Part shown: positions 27,388 through 35,347 of the stretch, in pieces
Position numbering within the stretch: position 1 is the stretch's first letter
Layout of the letters: the number at the start of each line of letters is the position of its first letter
Assembly: GCA_002722955.1 (NCBI GenBank)
Contig: PBMZ01000156.1
Span: 1-43,046, forward strand
Length of the DNA: 43,046 bases
From: Planctomycetaceae bacterium
GTDB taxonomy: Bacteria > Planctomycetota > Planctomycetia > Planctomycetales > Planctomycetaceae
Reading direction: 5' to 3'
Notes under the pieces: generated by a model
The model's database searches: none
What the model was told of the DNA's origin: nothing
Seen by the model: only the letters and a program-made list of their open reading frames with translations
Made by a program: the position numbers and the translations under genes

Positions 27388-28452
27388 GTGCAGAAGTCAC
27401 CTGTGGAAAAACTCCTCAACCTCATCATTCGTCAGGTCGAGCTTGGTCGCGTTCCGGATTTTGCGACTCGGTCGGGCATTCGTATGTTGTGCGATCAACG
27501 GATTCGTCAAACCGTACCGTTGGCTGCTGAACATCGATTGCAGGCGACTTTGGACTTTGTCGAGCACACACGGTCTCAGCCGATTGCACTGTTTACTCAA
27601 GAGGCCAACGACCAACACTACGAGTTGCCGCCGGAGTTCTTTACTAAGTGTTTAGGCCATCGGCTCAAATACAGCTGTTGCTATTGGCCCGTTGGTGTCG
27701 AGACTTTGGACGACGCTGAAGATGCCGCACTGAAGCAAACTTGCAAGCGGGCTCGCTTGGAAGACGGGCAAGATATCCTTGAGCTGGGCTGCGGATGGGG
27801 ATCACTCTCGTTGTGGATGGCCGAGCACTATCCGAAGTCGCAGATCACAGCGGTCTCGAACTCATCCAGCCAAAAGGAATTCATCGATGGCCGTGCCAAG
27901 GACCGCGGCCTGGAGAACTTGACGATCGTCACTTCCGATATGAATGACTTCTCAACCGAAGCCACCTTCGACCGCGTTGTGTCGGTGGAGATGTTCGAGC
28001 ACCTGCGGAATTATGGATCGCTTTTAGAAAGAATTAGCAGTTGGCTTAATCCGGAAGGGCTTTTGTTCGTTCACATCTTTTGCCATCAGCACGTGCCGTA
28101 CGTTTTTGAGACCGAGGGCGCTGGCAATTGGATGGGTCGTTATTTCTTTTCGGGTGGCACGATGCCCAGCGATGATTTGCTACTGCATTATGGCCAACAC
28201 ATGAGCATCCTTGACCGCTGGCGTTGGAACGGTCGGCACTATGAACGCACCAGCAACGCGTGGCTCGAAAAGATGGATGAGCAACGCGATTCGATCATGC
28301 CCGCGTTCGAACAGACTTACGGAGCCGACGCGGCCAAGATGTGGTTTATCCGGTGGCGGCTTTTTTATCTTGCAGTCGCGGAATTGTTTGGATATCAAAA
28401 CGGAGAAGAGTGGTGGGTGTCCCATTACTTGTTCCAACGAAACGCAAAGTAG
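27388..28452 (+). CDS. cyclopropane-fatty-acyl-phospholipid synthase family methyltransferase
   Basis: 354 residues from a GTG start; a second GTG at 27403 is also possible and neither has a ribosome site, because the hairpin arm ends four bases upstream. Family marks are NDQHYELPPEFF (like HYD..N.FF), LKYSCCYW, the SAM-binding motif DILELGCGWGSLSLWMAEHYP (about 129-149), TAVSNSSSQKEFI, and VVSVEMFEHL. These enzymes transfer a methyl group from SAM to unsaturated acyl chains or related substrates. Classical Cfa has a longer N-terminal domain, so this belongs to the shorter branch and the substrate may differ. The C-terminus keeps WRLFYLAVAELFGYQNGEEW. The upstream neighbour is ruvA, with no functional link apparent. 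Confidence 0.85.
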   Translation: MQKSPVEKLLNLIIRQVELGRVPDFATRSGIRMLCDQRIRQTVPLAAEHRLQATLDFVEHTRSQPIALFTQEANDQHYELPPEFFTKCLGHRLKYSCCYWPVGVETLDDAEDAALKQTCKRARLEDGQDILELGCGWGSLSLWMAEHYPKSQITAVSNSSSQKEFIDGRAKDRGLENLTIVTSDMNDFSTEATFDRVVSVEMFEHLRNYGSLLERISSWLNPEGLLFVHIFCHQHVPYVFETEGAGNWMGRYFFSGGTMPSDDLLLHYGQHMSILDRWRWNGRHYERTSNAWLEKMDEQRDSIMPAFEQTYGADAAKMWFIRWRLFYLAVAELFGYQNGEEWWVSHYLFQRNAK

Positions 28453-28635
28453 CCATCACGCTCCGAGTGATGAGCCGTAACCCGACGCGTGAGCGAGGGA
28501 TACCAACACGTATTCACTAACGATAATCATTGTTTGCGAAGACGTGTGAGCGTCCCTCGCTCACGCGTCGGGTTACTATCGAAGTGTTTTCGGATGCGAT
28601 TGGCGGAGGGCTCATCACTCGGAGAGTGATGGCTA
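28450..28635. repeat. nested double inverted repeat, family A hairpin inside a second hairpin
   Basis: Outer arms 28450-28476 and 28609-28635 pair nearly perfectly (TAGCCATCAC with GTGATGGCTA, CTCCGAGTGATGAGCC with its exact complement). Inner arms 28477-28500 and 28553-28576 are perfect over 24 bp and carry the family A core GTAACCCGACGCGTGAGCGA. The inner right arm is separated from the outer right arm by 32 unpaired bases. The left side overlaps the last codon of the methyltransferase gene. Confidence 0.85.
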
Positions 28636-28674
28636 CTTTCGGCCGCTAAGTTTGGGCCGAAGGAGAGCGGGCGC

Positions 28675-29130
28675 ATGGTGTGGTGGTTCTTCGGATTTCT
28701 GGCGGTCGTTCTCGCCGTTTTGATCGCTTTATATCTTCGAGCAGACAAGGCTCCGGCTGCAGCAACGGCCGCGCCGAAAGACCTTGCGAATCTTCGAGTT
28801 ACGGACGCTCAGCGAGGCGATGTCGTAGAACTTAACGGCGGCGGCGATGATTTTAGTGATCTGAGCTTCAACATGGTCGCCATGGGAGTCATCGTCTTGA
28901 AGGCCAGTGCGGGCGATTTATTCGATTGGACAACGAAGCTCGAGTGGTTCGCGTTGGACGTCATTCTTGGATTCGTGCTCTTGATGATTCTCCGCAAAGT
29001 CACCGATGCCCTGTTCTTGCCCGGAACAACCATCAGCCAAGAAATCGCCAACGACAAGAACACGAATGCGGCATGGGTCGAGGGCGTGGTCGCTACAGGG
29101 ATCGCCACGATCATCTTCTTCGTGGTTTAG
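28675..29130 (+). CDS. small membrane protein with a DUF350-like C-terminal half
   Basis: 151 residues. An N-terminal membrane segment (WWFFGFLAVVLAVLIALYL) is followed by a soluble piece with DLRVTDAQRGDVVELNGGGD-like character, which could be a DUF4178 fragment (weak). Two further hydrophobic segments lie near 100-115 and 136-151. Between them, TTISQEIANDKNTNAAWVEG resembles the conserved end of a DUF350 membrane unit. The start has AAGGAG at good spacing. It is flanked by long inverted repeats on both sides and has no obvious operon partner. Function unknown. Confidence 0.65.
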   Translation: MVWWFFGFLAVVLAVLIALYLRADKAPAAATAAPKDLANLRVTDAQRGDVVELNGGGDDFSDLSFNMVAMGVIVLKASAGDLFDWTTKLEWFALDVILGFVLLMILRKVTDALFLPGTTISQEIANDKNTNAAWVEGVVATGIATIIFFVV

Positions 29131-29140
29131 AGCTGCCATC

Positions 29141-29240
29141 GTTTAACGCCCAGCCGGAGGCGCCGGCGACCAAGAAGCATTGAATACCCAATGGCATACA
29201 GTGTTTCTTGGTCGCCGGCGCCTCCGGCTGGGCGTTAAAC
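29141..29240. terminator. 36-bp perfect inverted repeat between convergent genes
   Basis: Arms 29141-29176 and 29205-29240 are exact reverse complements around a 28-base loop and contain CGCCCAGCCGGAGGCGCCGG. It sits 10 bases after the small membrane protein stop and 16 bases before the 3' end of the convergent STN gene, so a bidirectional terminator is likely. The arms are far longer than needed for that, and the sequence is unrelated to the other repeat families here. Confidence 0.85.
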
Positions 29241-29256
29241 GAAGTGCAAGCCGAGA

Positions 29257-30858
29257 TCAGTTGGGCATGCCCTTTAAGTGTCGACGGACGAACTCGTCGA
29301 CTTTCTTGAGCACGTCTTCCGTGTTCTCGACAATGATGAGGTCACCAACAATGAGCAACTTGCCAGGCTGGTTGCCTTGCCATGATTTCGTTTCGACGGT
29401 CAATTGGATGGCTGCTCGCGCTTCCATCATCGGATCGCGATATGCTCCCTGAGTGTTTCTGGGGCGATTCCGTGCGGCAAAGTCTGTCAGCGAAAAGCTT
29501 CGGCGGACAAACTTCTTGGTCGCCGGCTTTCCAGCAGGCTTGTGCTTGGTCGCGACACTTTCAATGACGTGCTTGACTTCGCGATGAAGCTCTTGCGTGT
29601 TCGTAACGATGAGGGCTCGACCGAAGAAATTCGTGATCGTACCGCCAGTGCCCGTGAGATCCACCCACAGTCTTGTGGTGTTTATGAGGATCGTATCGAC
29701 CAAATCCGATCCGCTGAGCTGCGGGTAATACTGAATCGGGTAAATGGAAGTTTCAAGACGTTCTTCTTCGACAACTTCAGTCGTCAACACCAACGCCCCA
29801 CTATCGATACGATAGGTCATGCCGAGTGGTTTCAGTGCATGCCGAAGTACCGAACTGAGCGTTACTTGCTTGGCGTTAAATGTCACCGGCACGTCGGTTT
29901 GAATTCCTTCTTCCTCGAGCGCGATTTGATCTAAGATGACTTCCGATTTCAAACGCGTGCGGATGTCAGCAACAACCTCGGCTAGTGGTCGCTTGTCGTA
30001 GCTAAAGTCGGACCTTACTGACGTGAGTTTCTGGATAATCGCCGTGTCTTCGTTGTGTGGATAGAACTGTTCTTTGACCAAAACGGGGGCCTTCTCCGCG
30101 CCGCGTTCGCAGGCTTTTGTCAGTTGTTCGATCAATGAGGCAACGAGTCGCTGAGATTGGTGGGTTTGCCAAACAACAAGCACGTTGTCTGTTAAATTCA
30201 TTGAGCCGCCCGTACCTTCGGTCTCGATCCAGACGCTACGTTCTATGTGATTGATCACCGTTTGAATCAAGAACTCTTCGGGCGTCGGCGCGGGAATGTT
30301 GCCCCCAGCGAGACCAGCGCCAGTGCCCATGCCCGCTTGATCGCCAATTTGAAAGAAGCCGCCACCAGGTGCTTCTGGCGTCGACGTCGAGGCCTTGCTT
30401 TTCTTGTGTTCTTTTCGAGCGATCGCTAACAGCGTCTCGACGTCGTACGAGCGTGCAAACAGTTGTTTTTCATTGGCAATTTCCGTGGTGACCACGAGCA
30501 CTTGGTTGTCAATCAGCCACGTCATACCGAACCGCGAGATGACTCGATTCAGCGCACGCTCAATAGGAATGTCTGTGAACTGAGCCGTGATAGGAGATTC
30601 CGTATCAATGCCGTCGTCTTCCAAATCAATTCGGCTGACGACCATCGAGATGCCGGCCTCGGTGGCCAACCGCGAAATCACCTTTGAGAGCGGCTGATTA
30701 TCAAACTTAATCGTGATCCGTTTCTGCAAGCTCTTCAAAATCTTGACTTCAGCCTCGCGATTGATTTCGCGAAGCTTTTTGTAGGCGTCAACTTGAGCCA
30801 CAACATTTTGTGAGGCAATCAACAACAAACCGATGCCAAGCACATAAATTGATCGCAT
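29257..30858 (-). CDS. exported protein with two STN-like (secretin/TonB short N-terminal) domains
   Basis: I start at 30858 (MRSIYVLGIGLLLIASQNVVA, signal peptide) where GGGAG lies upstream; the open frame continues 101 codons further but reads as noncoding. The 533 residues hold two copies of one module. At 45-125, ITIKFDNQPLSKVISRLATE leads to IDLEDDGIDTESPITAQFTD and GMTWLIDNQVLVVTTE. At about 290-370, FSYDKRPLAEVVADIRTRLK leads to IALEEEGIQTDVPVTFNAKQ and GMTYRIDSGALVLTTE. Each is followed by a strand-rich region with GTGGSMNLTDN or GTGGTITNFFG. No secretin pore domain is present, so this is a planctomycete stand-alone STN protein, periplasmic, function unknown. The C-terminus is basic. 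Confidence 0.85.
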   Translation of the reverse strand: MRSIYVLGIGLLLIASQNVVAQVDAYKKLREINREAEVKILKSLQKRITIKFDNQPLSKVISRLATEAGISMVVSRIDLEDDGIDTESPITAQFTDIPIERALNRVISRFGMTWLIDNQVLVVTTEIANEKQLFARSYDVETLLAIARKEHKKSKASTSTPEAPGGGFFQIGDQAGMGTGAGLAGGNIPAPTPEEFLIQTVINHIERSVWIETEGTGGSMNLTDNVLVVWQTHQSQRLVASLIEQLTKACERGAEKAPVLVKEQFYPHNEDTAIIQKLTSVRSDFSYDKRPLAEVVADIRTRLKSEVILDQIALEEEGIQTDVPVTFNAKQVTLSSVLRHALKPLGMTYRIDSGALVLTTEVVEEERLETSIYPIQYYPQLSGSDLVDTILINTTRLWVDLTGTGGTITNFFGRALIVTNTQELHREVKHVIESVATKHKPAGKPATKKFVRRSFSLTDFAARNRPRNTQGAYRDPMMEARAAIQLTVETKSWQGNQPGKLLIVGDLIIVENTEDVLKKVDEFVRRHLKGMPN

Positions 30859-31136
30859 GGTCGTTCTCCCCCGAACGGACACAATTCTGAAAGAGCACGC
30901 TCCGCGTGATGTCCTGAACCGTTTGGACGCTTCAGCGCCAAAACCCGAACCCTCAAAACAAACAACCGAAGGTTGACGGTTCTTCCGTGTATCACGATTT
31001 CGCCGGCGAGTGGTACAAGTTTCCTCCGTCAAATTTCGGCCGTCGCCCCAAACCTGCCCCTGAATAAACTCGCCAAATCGTGTATCGTTGTAAGGATGAT
31101 TTGGTGCTCGGAAATCCTTTCCTGTAAGGGGTCGGC

Positions 31137-34100
31137 ATGTTGAACCGCCGCACGGCTTCATTGACCGCGTTCAGTTTATCCTTACTGGCATCGACGTCCA
31201 TAGCGCTTTGCGATGAGAAGCCCACGGCCATCGATTACACGCGCGATATCAAGCCGATTTTTATCGAGCATTGCGCGTCTTGCCACGGTGGACTCAAGCA
31301 AAGCGGCGGGCTGAGGTTAGACACCGCACGTAGCATGCTCACTGGGGGTGAAAGCGGTCAGGCTATCGTCGCCGGAAAGCCTGAAGAGAGCCTCATCGTT
31401 CAAGTGCTCCGCGGCGACGCTGGCTTCACGATGCCGCCGGAAGGGCAAGGCACGCCGCCGTCCAAAGACCAATTGAAGATGATTGTCCGTTGGATCAAGC
31501 ACGGAGCCGTCGCGTCCAAAGACGAAAAACCGCAAGCGGATCCGAAGACGTATTGGTCCTATCAACCGTTGACTCGGCCCGCAGCGCCGACCGCTAAGAA
31601 CAAAGGCTGGCTGCGGAACGACATCGATTCATTCGTCGCGGCGCAGCAAGAAGCTCGCGAGCTAAGGCCCGTTGGTGCAGCTCAAGCCAACGTGTTGCTC
31701 AGGCGACTGTATCTTGATTTGGTTGGGTTCCCACCGACTCGCGCGGAGCTTAACAAATTCGTGGCCGACCCGAGCGACGCGGCTTACGAAGCCATCGTCA
31801 ACGATTTGCTCGCGCGACCTCAATACGGCGAGCGGTGGGGGCGCCACTGGATGGACGTTTGGCGCTATAGCGATTGGTACGGTCGCCGACCTTCAAACGA
31901 AATCCGTTACAGCCAACGTCACATTTGGCGGTGGCGCGAGTGGATCATTCGTTCCATGAACGAGGACAAAGGTTACGACCGCATGCTTACCGAAATGCTT
32001 GCGGGCGACGAGGTGGCACCAACCGACAACGACATCTTGGCCGCAACCGGTTTCCTAGGCCGCAATTGGTATAAGTTCGACAAGAACACGTGGCTGTTCG
32101 AAACGGTCGAGCAAACCAGCCGCGGACTCTTGGCAATGACGATGCAATGTTGCCGTTGCCACGATCACAAATACGACCCAATCGCACAGAAGGAATATTA
32201 CCAATTCCGCGCGTTTTTCGAGCCGCACGGTTTCCGCACCGACCCCATCATCCCGGACGCCAAGACGGTGATCGATAACGGCAAGAACAAAGTGCTCAGC
32301 GACGGTTTAGCGCGGGCGTATGACAAGGAGCCCGGTGTCCCAACCTACCTCTTCCAACGTGGCGATGACCGCAGTCCCGACAAGGAAAATCCACTAAAGC
32401 CCCAAGTACCGCTTTCGTTGGGCCGCCAAGGTTTGGACATTCAACGGGTGGCGTTGCCTGCGGATGCTTACATGCCTGCCATCAACGATCAGGCATTGGA
32501 CAAAGTCGTCGCCGATGGCCGCGCGGCGATCAAAGACGCCAACAAGAAGAAGACCGAGCTACTTGAAGAGATCAAGCGGCTCGAACAACAGATCAAGGTG
32601 ATGGAGAACGCGGACATTGCCTTCAACGATAAGCCGTTTATCATCGACGAATTCGACAGCCTTGACCCCAAGAGATGGAAGGTCATCAACGGCAAGTGGT
32701 CGGTTCAAGACGGCAAGCTCATCGAATCACAGGTCACCAGTTTCGCCACGATGGTGTCGCTGGAAGATCATCCGCGGAACTTTGTGGCCAAGGTTCGCTA
32801 CCGCAAGCTCAAGCCAGGTCGGTTCCGATCGGTTGGCTTTAGCTACGACTATCAAAACAATGGCCGCGACTCTCAAGACGTTTACACATCGCGAACCGAC
32901 GATCGCCCCAAAGGCGGCGTGCAAGCTTTTCATCGAGTTGCCGGCAAACAAACCTATCCGCAAGCAGGCATCACGTACGCCGACTTCAACGTTGGCGACT
33001 GGTTGGATTTGCAGTTCGAAGTGCGCGAATCGGCACTCACGATTAAGTTGAATGGCAAGGTGCAGTTGGAGTATTCGTTGCCCATCGAACGAGCCCCCGG
33101 CAAGTTCGCGTTGTGGGTTCACACGGGCTCAGCCGAATTCGATCGCCTGGAAATTCGACCTCTGATTCAAACAATTCCTGACCTGAAGGCGGCCATCGTC
33201 TCCGCGCAGCATCGGCTTCGGTTGATGGATTTGGAGATTGAAAAGGCCCAGGCCGAAGACGATTTCCGTCAAAAGCAAATCGCGGCCGAGCGAACACGTT
33301 TGGGTGTCACTGACGGCGATGCCAAGGCGGCCGCGTTGGTGGCTCACAAGGCAGAACTCTTTATCAACGTCATCAAAGCGAAAATCGATCTGGCGAAGGC
33401 CGAGCGTCAAGTTGAGTTGCAAGACAACCCCGACAATCGAAAGAAGTTCGACGTCCGGCAGAAGCTCTTGATCGATGCCAACGTCTACGTCGACCGTGCC
33501 AGTGGCAAGTACACTCAACTGAAATCCGACTATCCTCAAACAAGCACCGGACGGCGATTGGCGTTGGCTCGCTGGCTGGCTCGCCCCGATCATCCGCGGA
33601 CTTCGCGAGTGGCCGTGAATCACATTTGGTTGCGTCATTTCGGCGAGGCACTTGTCACCAGCACCGATAACTTCGGCCTCTCAGGCAAAGAGCCTTCGCA
33701 CCCCAAGCTGCTCGATTGGCTCGCCACGGAACTGGTGGAAAACGGCTGGAGCATGAAGCACATCCACAAGCTGATCGTGATGTCGCAAGTTTACCGGCTC
33801 ACCAGCAAGGGCGACGATGTGGCCAACAACGAGAAGCTTGATCCCAAGAATGTTTTCTTGTGGCGTGCTCACTCGCGGCGGATGGAAGCCGAGGTCGTCC
33901 GTGATAGCTTGCTGGCTGTTGCCAAGAAGATGGACCACACAACCGGCGGCCCCGACATCGATGAAAAGCAAGGGCAGACGTCCTTTCGGCGAAGCTTGTA
34001 CTTTCGAACGACGCCAGACAACCAAATGCAGATGTTGTCACTTTTCGACCAAGCCAATCCCGATGAATGTTACCGCCGCCAGGAAAGCGTGATCCCGCAA

Positions 34101-34448
34101 CAAGCGTTGGCGTTGATGAACGGACGCTTGGCCATTGAGCTGTCACGAACGCTTGCCGCTGAGCTGACGACGCAGTTGGCCGCTGACTCCGCGGATACTT
34201 CGGACGGGCGGTTCATTGAAGTGGCCTTTGAAACCATTCTCTCTCGCCAAGCCACCGCTGAGGAGATCGCTGATTGCCGCGAGTTCCTGGAAGTCAGCGC
34301 GAAGTTGCTCGAGGGCAAAGCGTTAAAGACTTTCCCCGCTGCGGCGGCAAAGGCAAGAGTCCCGGCATCAACGAACCCCCAACAACGTGCACGCGAGAGT
34401 CTGGTTCACGTTCTGTTCAATCACAACGAGTTCGTAACAATTCGCTAG
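31137..34448 (+). CDS. PSD1-type protein with a DUF1080-like (laminin-G-type) insert
   Basis: 1103 residues; the ATG is preceded by AAGGGG. A signal peptide (SLTAFSLSLLASTSIALC) leads to PSCyt1 with haem motif CASCH (46-50) and FTMPPEGQGTPPSKDQ. DUF1549 follows, with NDIDSFVAAQQEARELRPVG and CCRCHDHKYDP (a further CxxCH). A coiled linker (KKKTELLEEIKRLEQQIKVM) precedes an inserted beta module at about 505-665: FIIDEFDSLDPKRWKVINGK, GKLIESQVTSFATMVSLEDH and GKFALWVHTGSAEFDRLEI. This pattern is of the DUF1080/laminin-G sugar-binding type. A second coiled region comes before DUF1553 (SRVAVNHIWLRHFGEALVTS). Its DUF1501 partner is 900 bases downstream, separated by an unrelated insertion. Confidence 0.92.
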   Translation: MLNRRTASLTAFSLSLLASTSIALCDEKPTAIDYTRDIKPIFIEHCASCHGGLKQSGGLRLDTARSMLTGGESGQAIVAGKPEESLIVQVLRGDAGFTMPPEGQGTPPSKDQLKMIVRWIKHGAVASKDEKPQADPKTYWSYQPLTRPAAPTAKNKGWLRNDIDSFVAAQQEARELRPVGAAQANVLLRRLYLDLVGFPPTRAELNKFVADPSDAAYEAIVNDLLARPQYGERWGRHWMDVWRYSDWYGRRPSNEIRYSQRHIWRWREWIIRSMNEDKGYDRMLTEMLAGDEVAPTDNDILAATGFLGRNWYKFDKNTWLFETVEQTSRGLLAMTMQCCRCHDHKYDPIAQKEYYQFRAFFEPHGFRTDPIIPDAKTVIDNGKNKVLSDGLARAYDKEPGVPTYLFQRGDDRSPDKENPLKPQVPLSLGRQGLDIQRVALPADAYMPAINDQALDKVVADGRAAIKDANKKKTELLEEIKRLEQQIKVMENADIAFNDKPFIIDEFDSLDPKRWKVINGKWSVQDGKLIESQVTSFATMVSLEDHPRNFVAKVRYRKLKPGRFRSVGFSYDYQNNGRDSQDVYTSRTDDRPKGGVQAFHRVAGKQTYPQAGITYADFNVGDWLDLQFEVRESALTIKLNGKVQLEYSLPIERAPGKFALWVHTGSAEFDRLEIRPLIQTIPDLKAAIVSAQHRLRLMDLEIEKAQAEDDFRQKQIAAERTRLGVTDGDAKAAALVAHKAELFINVIKAKIDLAKAERQVELQDNPDNRKKFDVRQKLLIDANVYVDRASGKYTQLKSDYPQTSTGRRLALARWLARPDHPRTSRVAVNHIWLRHFGEALVTSTDNFGLSGKEPSHPKLLDWLATELVENGWSMKHIHKLIVMSQVYRLTSKGDDVANNEKLDPKNVFLWRAHSRRMEAEVVRDSLLAVAKKMDHTTGGPDIDEKQGQTSFRRSLYFRTTPDNQMQMLSLFDQANPDECYRRQESVIPQQALALMNGRLAIELSRTLAAELTTQLAADSADTSDGRFIEVAFETILSRQATAEEIADCREFLEVSAKLLEGKALKTFPAAAAKARVPASTNPQQRARESLVHVLFNHNEFVTIR

Positions 34449-34465
34449 GCATTGACAAAAGGCGT

Positions 34466-34519
34466 TGTGGCCCTGCGACTCCGTTCACAGGAACCCGCGA
34501 ACGGAGTCGCGGGGCCACA
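34466..34519. repeat. family B hairpin, best-preserved copy
   Basis: Arms 34466-34486 and 34499-34519 pair over 21 bp with a single G-T wobble around a 12-base loop. The left arm begins TGTGGCCCTGCGACTCCGTT. It lies 18 bases after the PSD1 stop codon. Related copies are at 7351-7404 and, shorter, 6483-6512. Confidence 0.8.
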
Positions 34520-34550
34520 GTGATTTGCCCATAATCTATGAGGAGTCATC

Positions 34551-34865
34551 ATGGCCGATCAAAGAGACAGATTGCTTCAAGGTAACATCCGACAAAGCGA
34601 ATCCGACGAAGGTGCAATACTTGATAACCAAGTCCGGCGACTCAAGGTCGTTACTCAAGCACTGTGGCAAATCGTGCGCGACAAATTGGACATATCCGAA
34701 GAAGACTTGATCGCAGCCGTCAGAGATCTTGAAACGGATCAACAACAAGGGGCTCCAACGAAGAGATGCTACGATTGCTCAAAAGAGAACAATCCCAAGC
34801 AACTCAAGTGCTTGTATTGTGGCGGCGAGCTTGCTCGATTGACGGCCTTTGATGAGCTTGGTTGA
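34551..34865 (+). CDS. small zinc-ribbon protein of unknown function
   Basis: 104 residues with a good ribosome site (GAGGAG before the ATG). The first 65 residues are charged and probably helical (VRRLKVVTQALWQIVRDKLD, ISEEDLIAAVRDLETDQQQG). The C-terminal part carries a four-Cys zinc ribbon: C73, C76, C87 and C90 in KRCYDCSKENNPKQLKCLYC. This resembles small regulatory or chaperone-like zinc ribbons, but I recognise no family. It lies in the segment separating the third PSD1 gene from its DUF1501 partner, 27 bases before hicB, and may be cotranscribed with it. Confidence 0.65.
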   Translation: MADQRDRLLQGNIRQSESDEGAILDNQVRRLKVVTQALWQIVRDKLDISEEDLIAAVRDLETDQQQGAPTKRCYDCSKENNPKQLKCLYCGGELARLTAFDELG

Positions 34866-34892
34866 TAGCTTCTAGTTCCAGGAGAATGTTTC

Positions 34893-35105
34893 GTGCGATA
34901 TCGGGTGACTATCGAACAAGATGAAGACGGTGCTTTCTGTGCCGAAGTCCCAGCCCTACCTGGTTGCATTTCACAAGGGCAGACTCGTAGCGAAGCGCTC
35001 GACAACATCAAGGAAGCGATTGCGGGATATTTAGAGAGTTTCGAATCGCACGGTGAGCCAGTGCCACCTTCGATTACCGAAGAAGTCGTGGAGGTTAGAC
35101 CGTGA
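34893..35105 (+). CDS. hicB: HicB-family antitoxin
   Basis: 70 residues from a GTG start with AGGAGA upstream. The sequence MRYRVTIEQDEDGAFCAEVP, then ALPGCISQGQTRSEALDNIK and EAIAGYLESF, is the partial RNase-H-like HicB fold, complete over the typical short length. There is no separate DNA-binding domain at the C-terminus (VPPSITEEVVEV). It overlaps by four bases (GTGA) the start of a hicA relic, the normal coupling seen in HicBA operons. Because the toxin is destroyed, the antitoxin is orphaned. Confidence 0.88.
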   Translation: MRYRVTIEQDEDGAFCAEVPALPGCISQGQTRSEALDNIKEAIAGYLESFESHGEPVPPSITEEVVEVRP

Positions 35106-35313
35106 GTTGTTTGCCGGTCGCTTCAGGTAGCGATGCTTGATAAGATCGGATATGTAGTAGACAGACAGCGTGGCAGTCACATGATCCTCCGGCAACAGAA
35201 TCTCCACACCGTCGGTTGACAGTTCCTGATCACAAGGAATTGCTAAGGGCACACTAAGAGCGATTATTCGGCAGGCTGGTTTGACTGTCGATGAGTTCAA
35301 CGACTTACTCTAA
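35102..35313 (+). pseudogene. hicA: hicA mRNA-interferase toxin gene, inactivated by three frame changes
   Basis: Four consecutive pieces of one HicA protein lie in changing frames. MSCLPVASGSDA runs from GTG 35102 to TGA 35138. From 35133, one frame over, MLDKIGYVVDRQRGSHMILRQQNLHTVG runs to TGA 35217 (the RGSHMI segment carries the catalytic His). From 35222, back in the first frame, comes VPDHKEL. From 35242, in the third frame, AKGTLRAIIRQAGLTVDEFN runs to TAA at 35311. The pieces together cover nearly the full family length, with about five residues missing at the first junction. No active toxin can be made. The number of independent lesions argues against a single sequencing error. Confidence 0.85.
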
Positions 35314-35347
35314 AGAGTGATGAGCGAAGCGATCGAAGGATGAAATC

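Noticed and set aside
27277..28635. CRISPR array
   Set aside because: The repeated units are inverted, only two or three in number and not regularly spaced, and no cas gene is present.
30859..31161. 101-codon N-terminal extension of the STN protein
   Set aside because: It overlaps the divergent PSD1 start, has no protein-like pattern, and the signal peptide begins at 30858 with a ribosome site.
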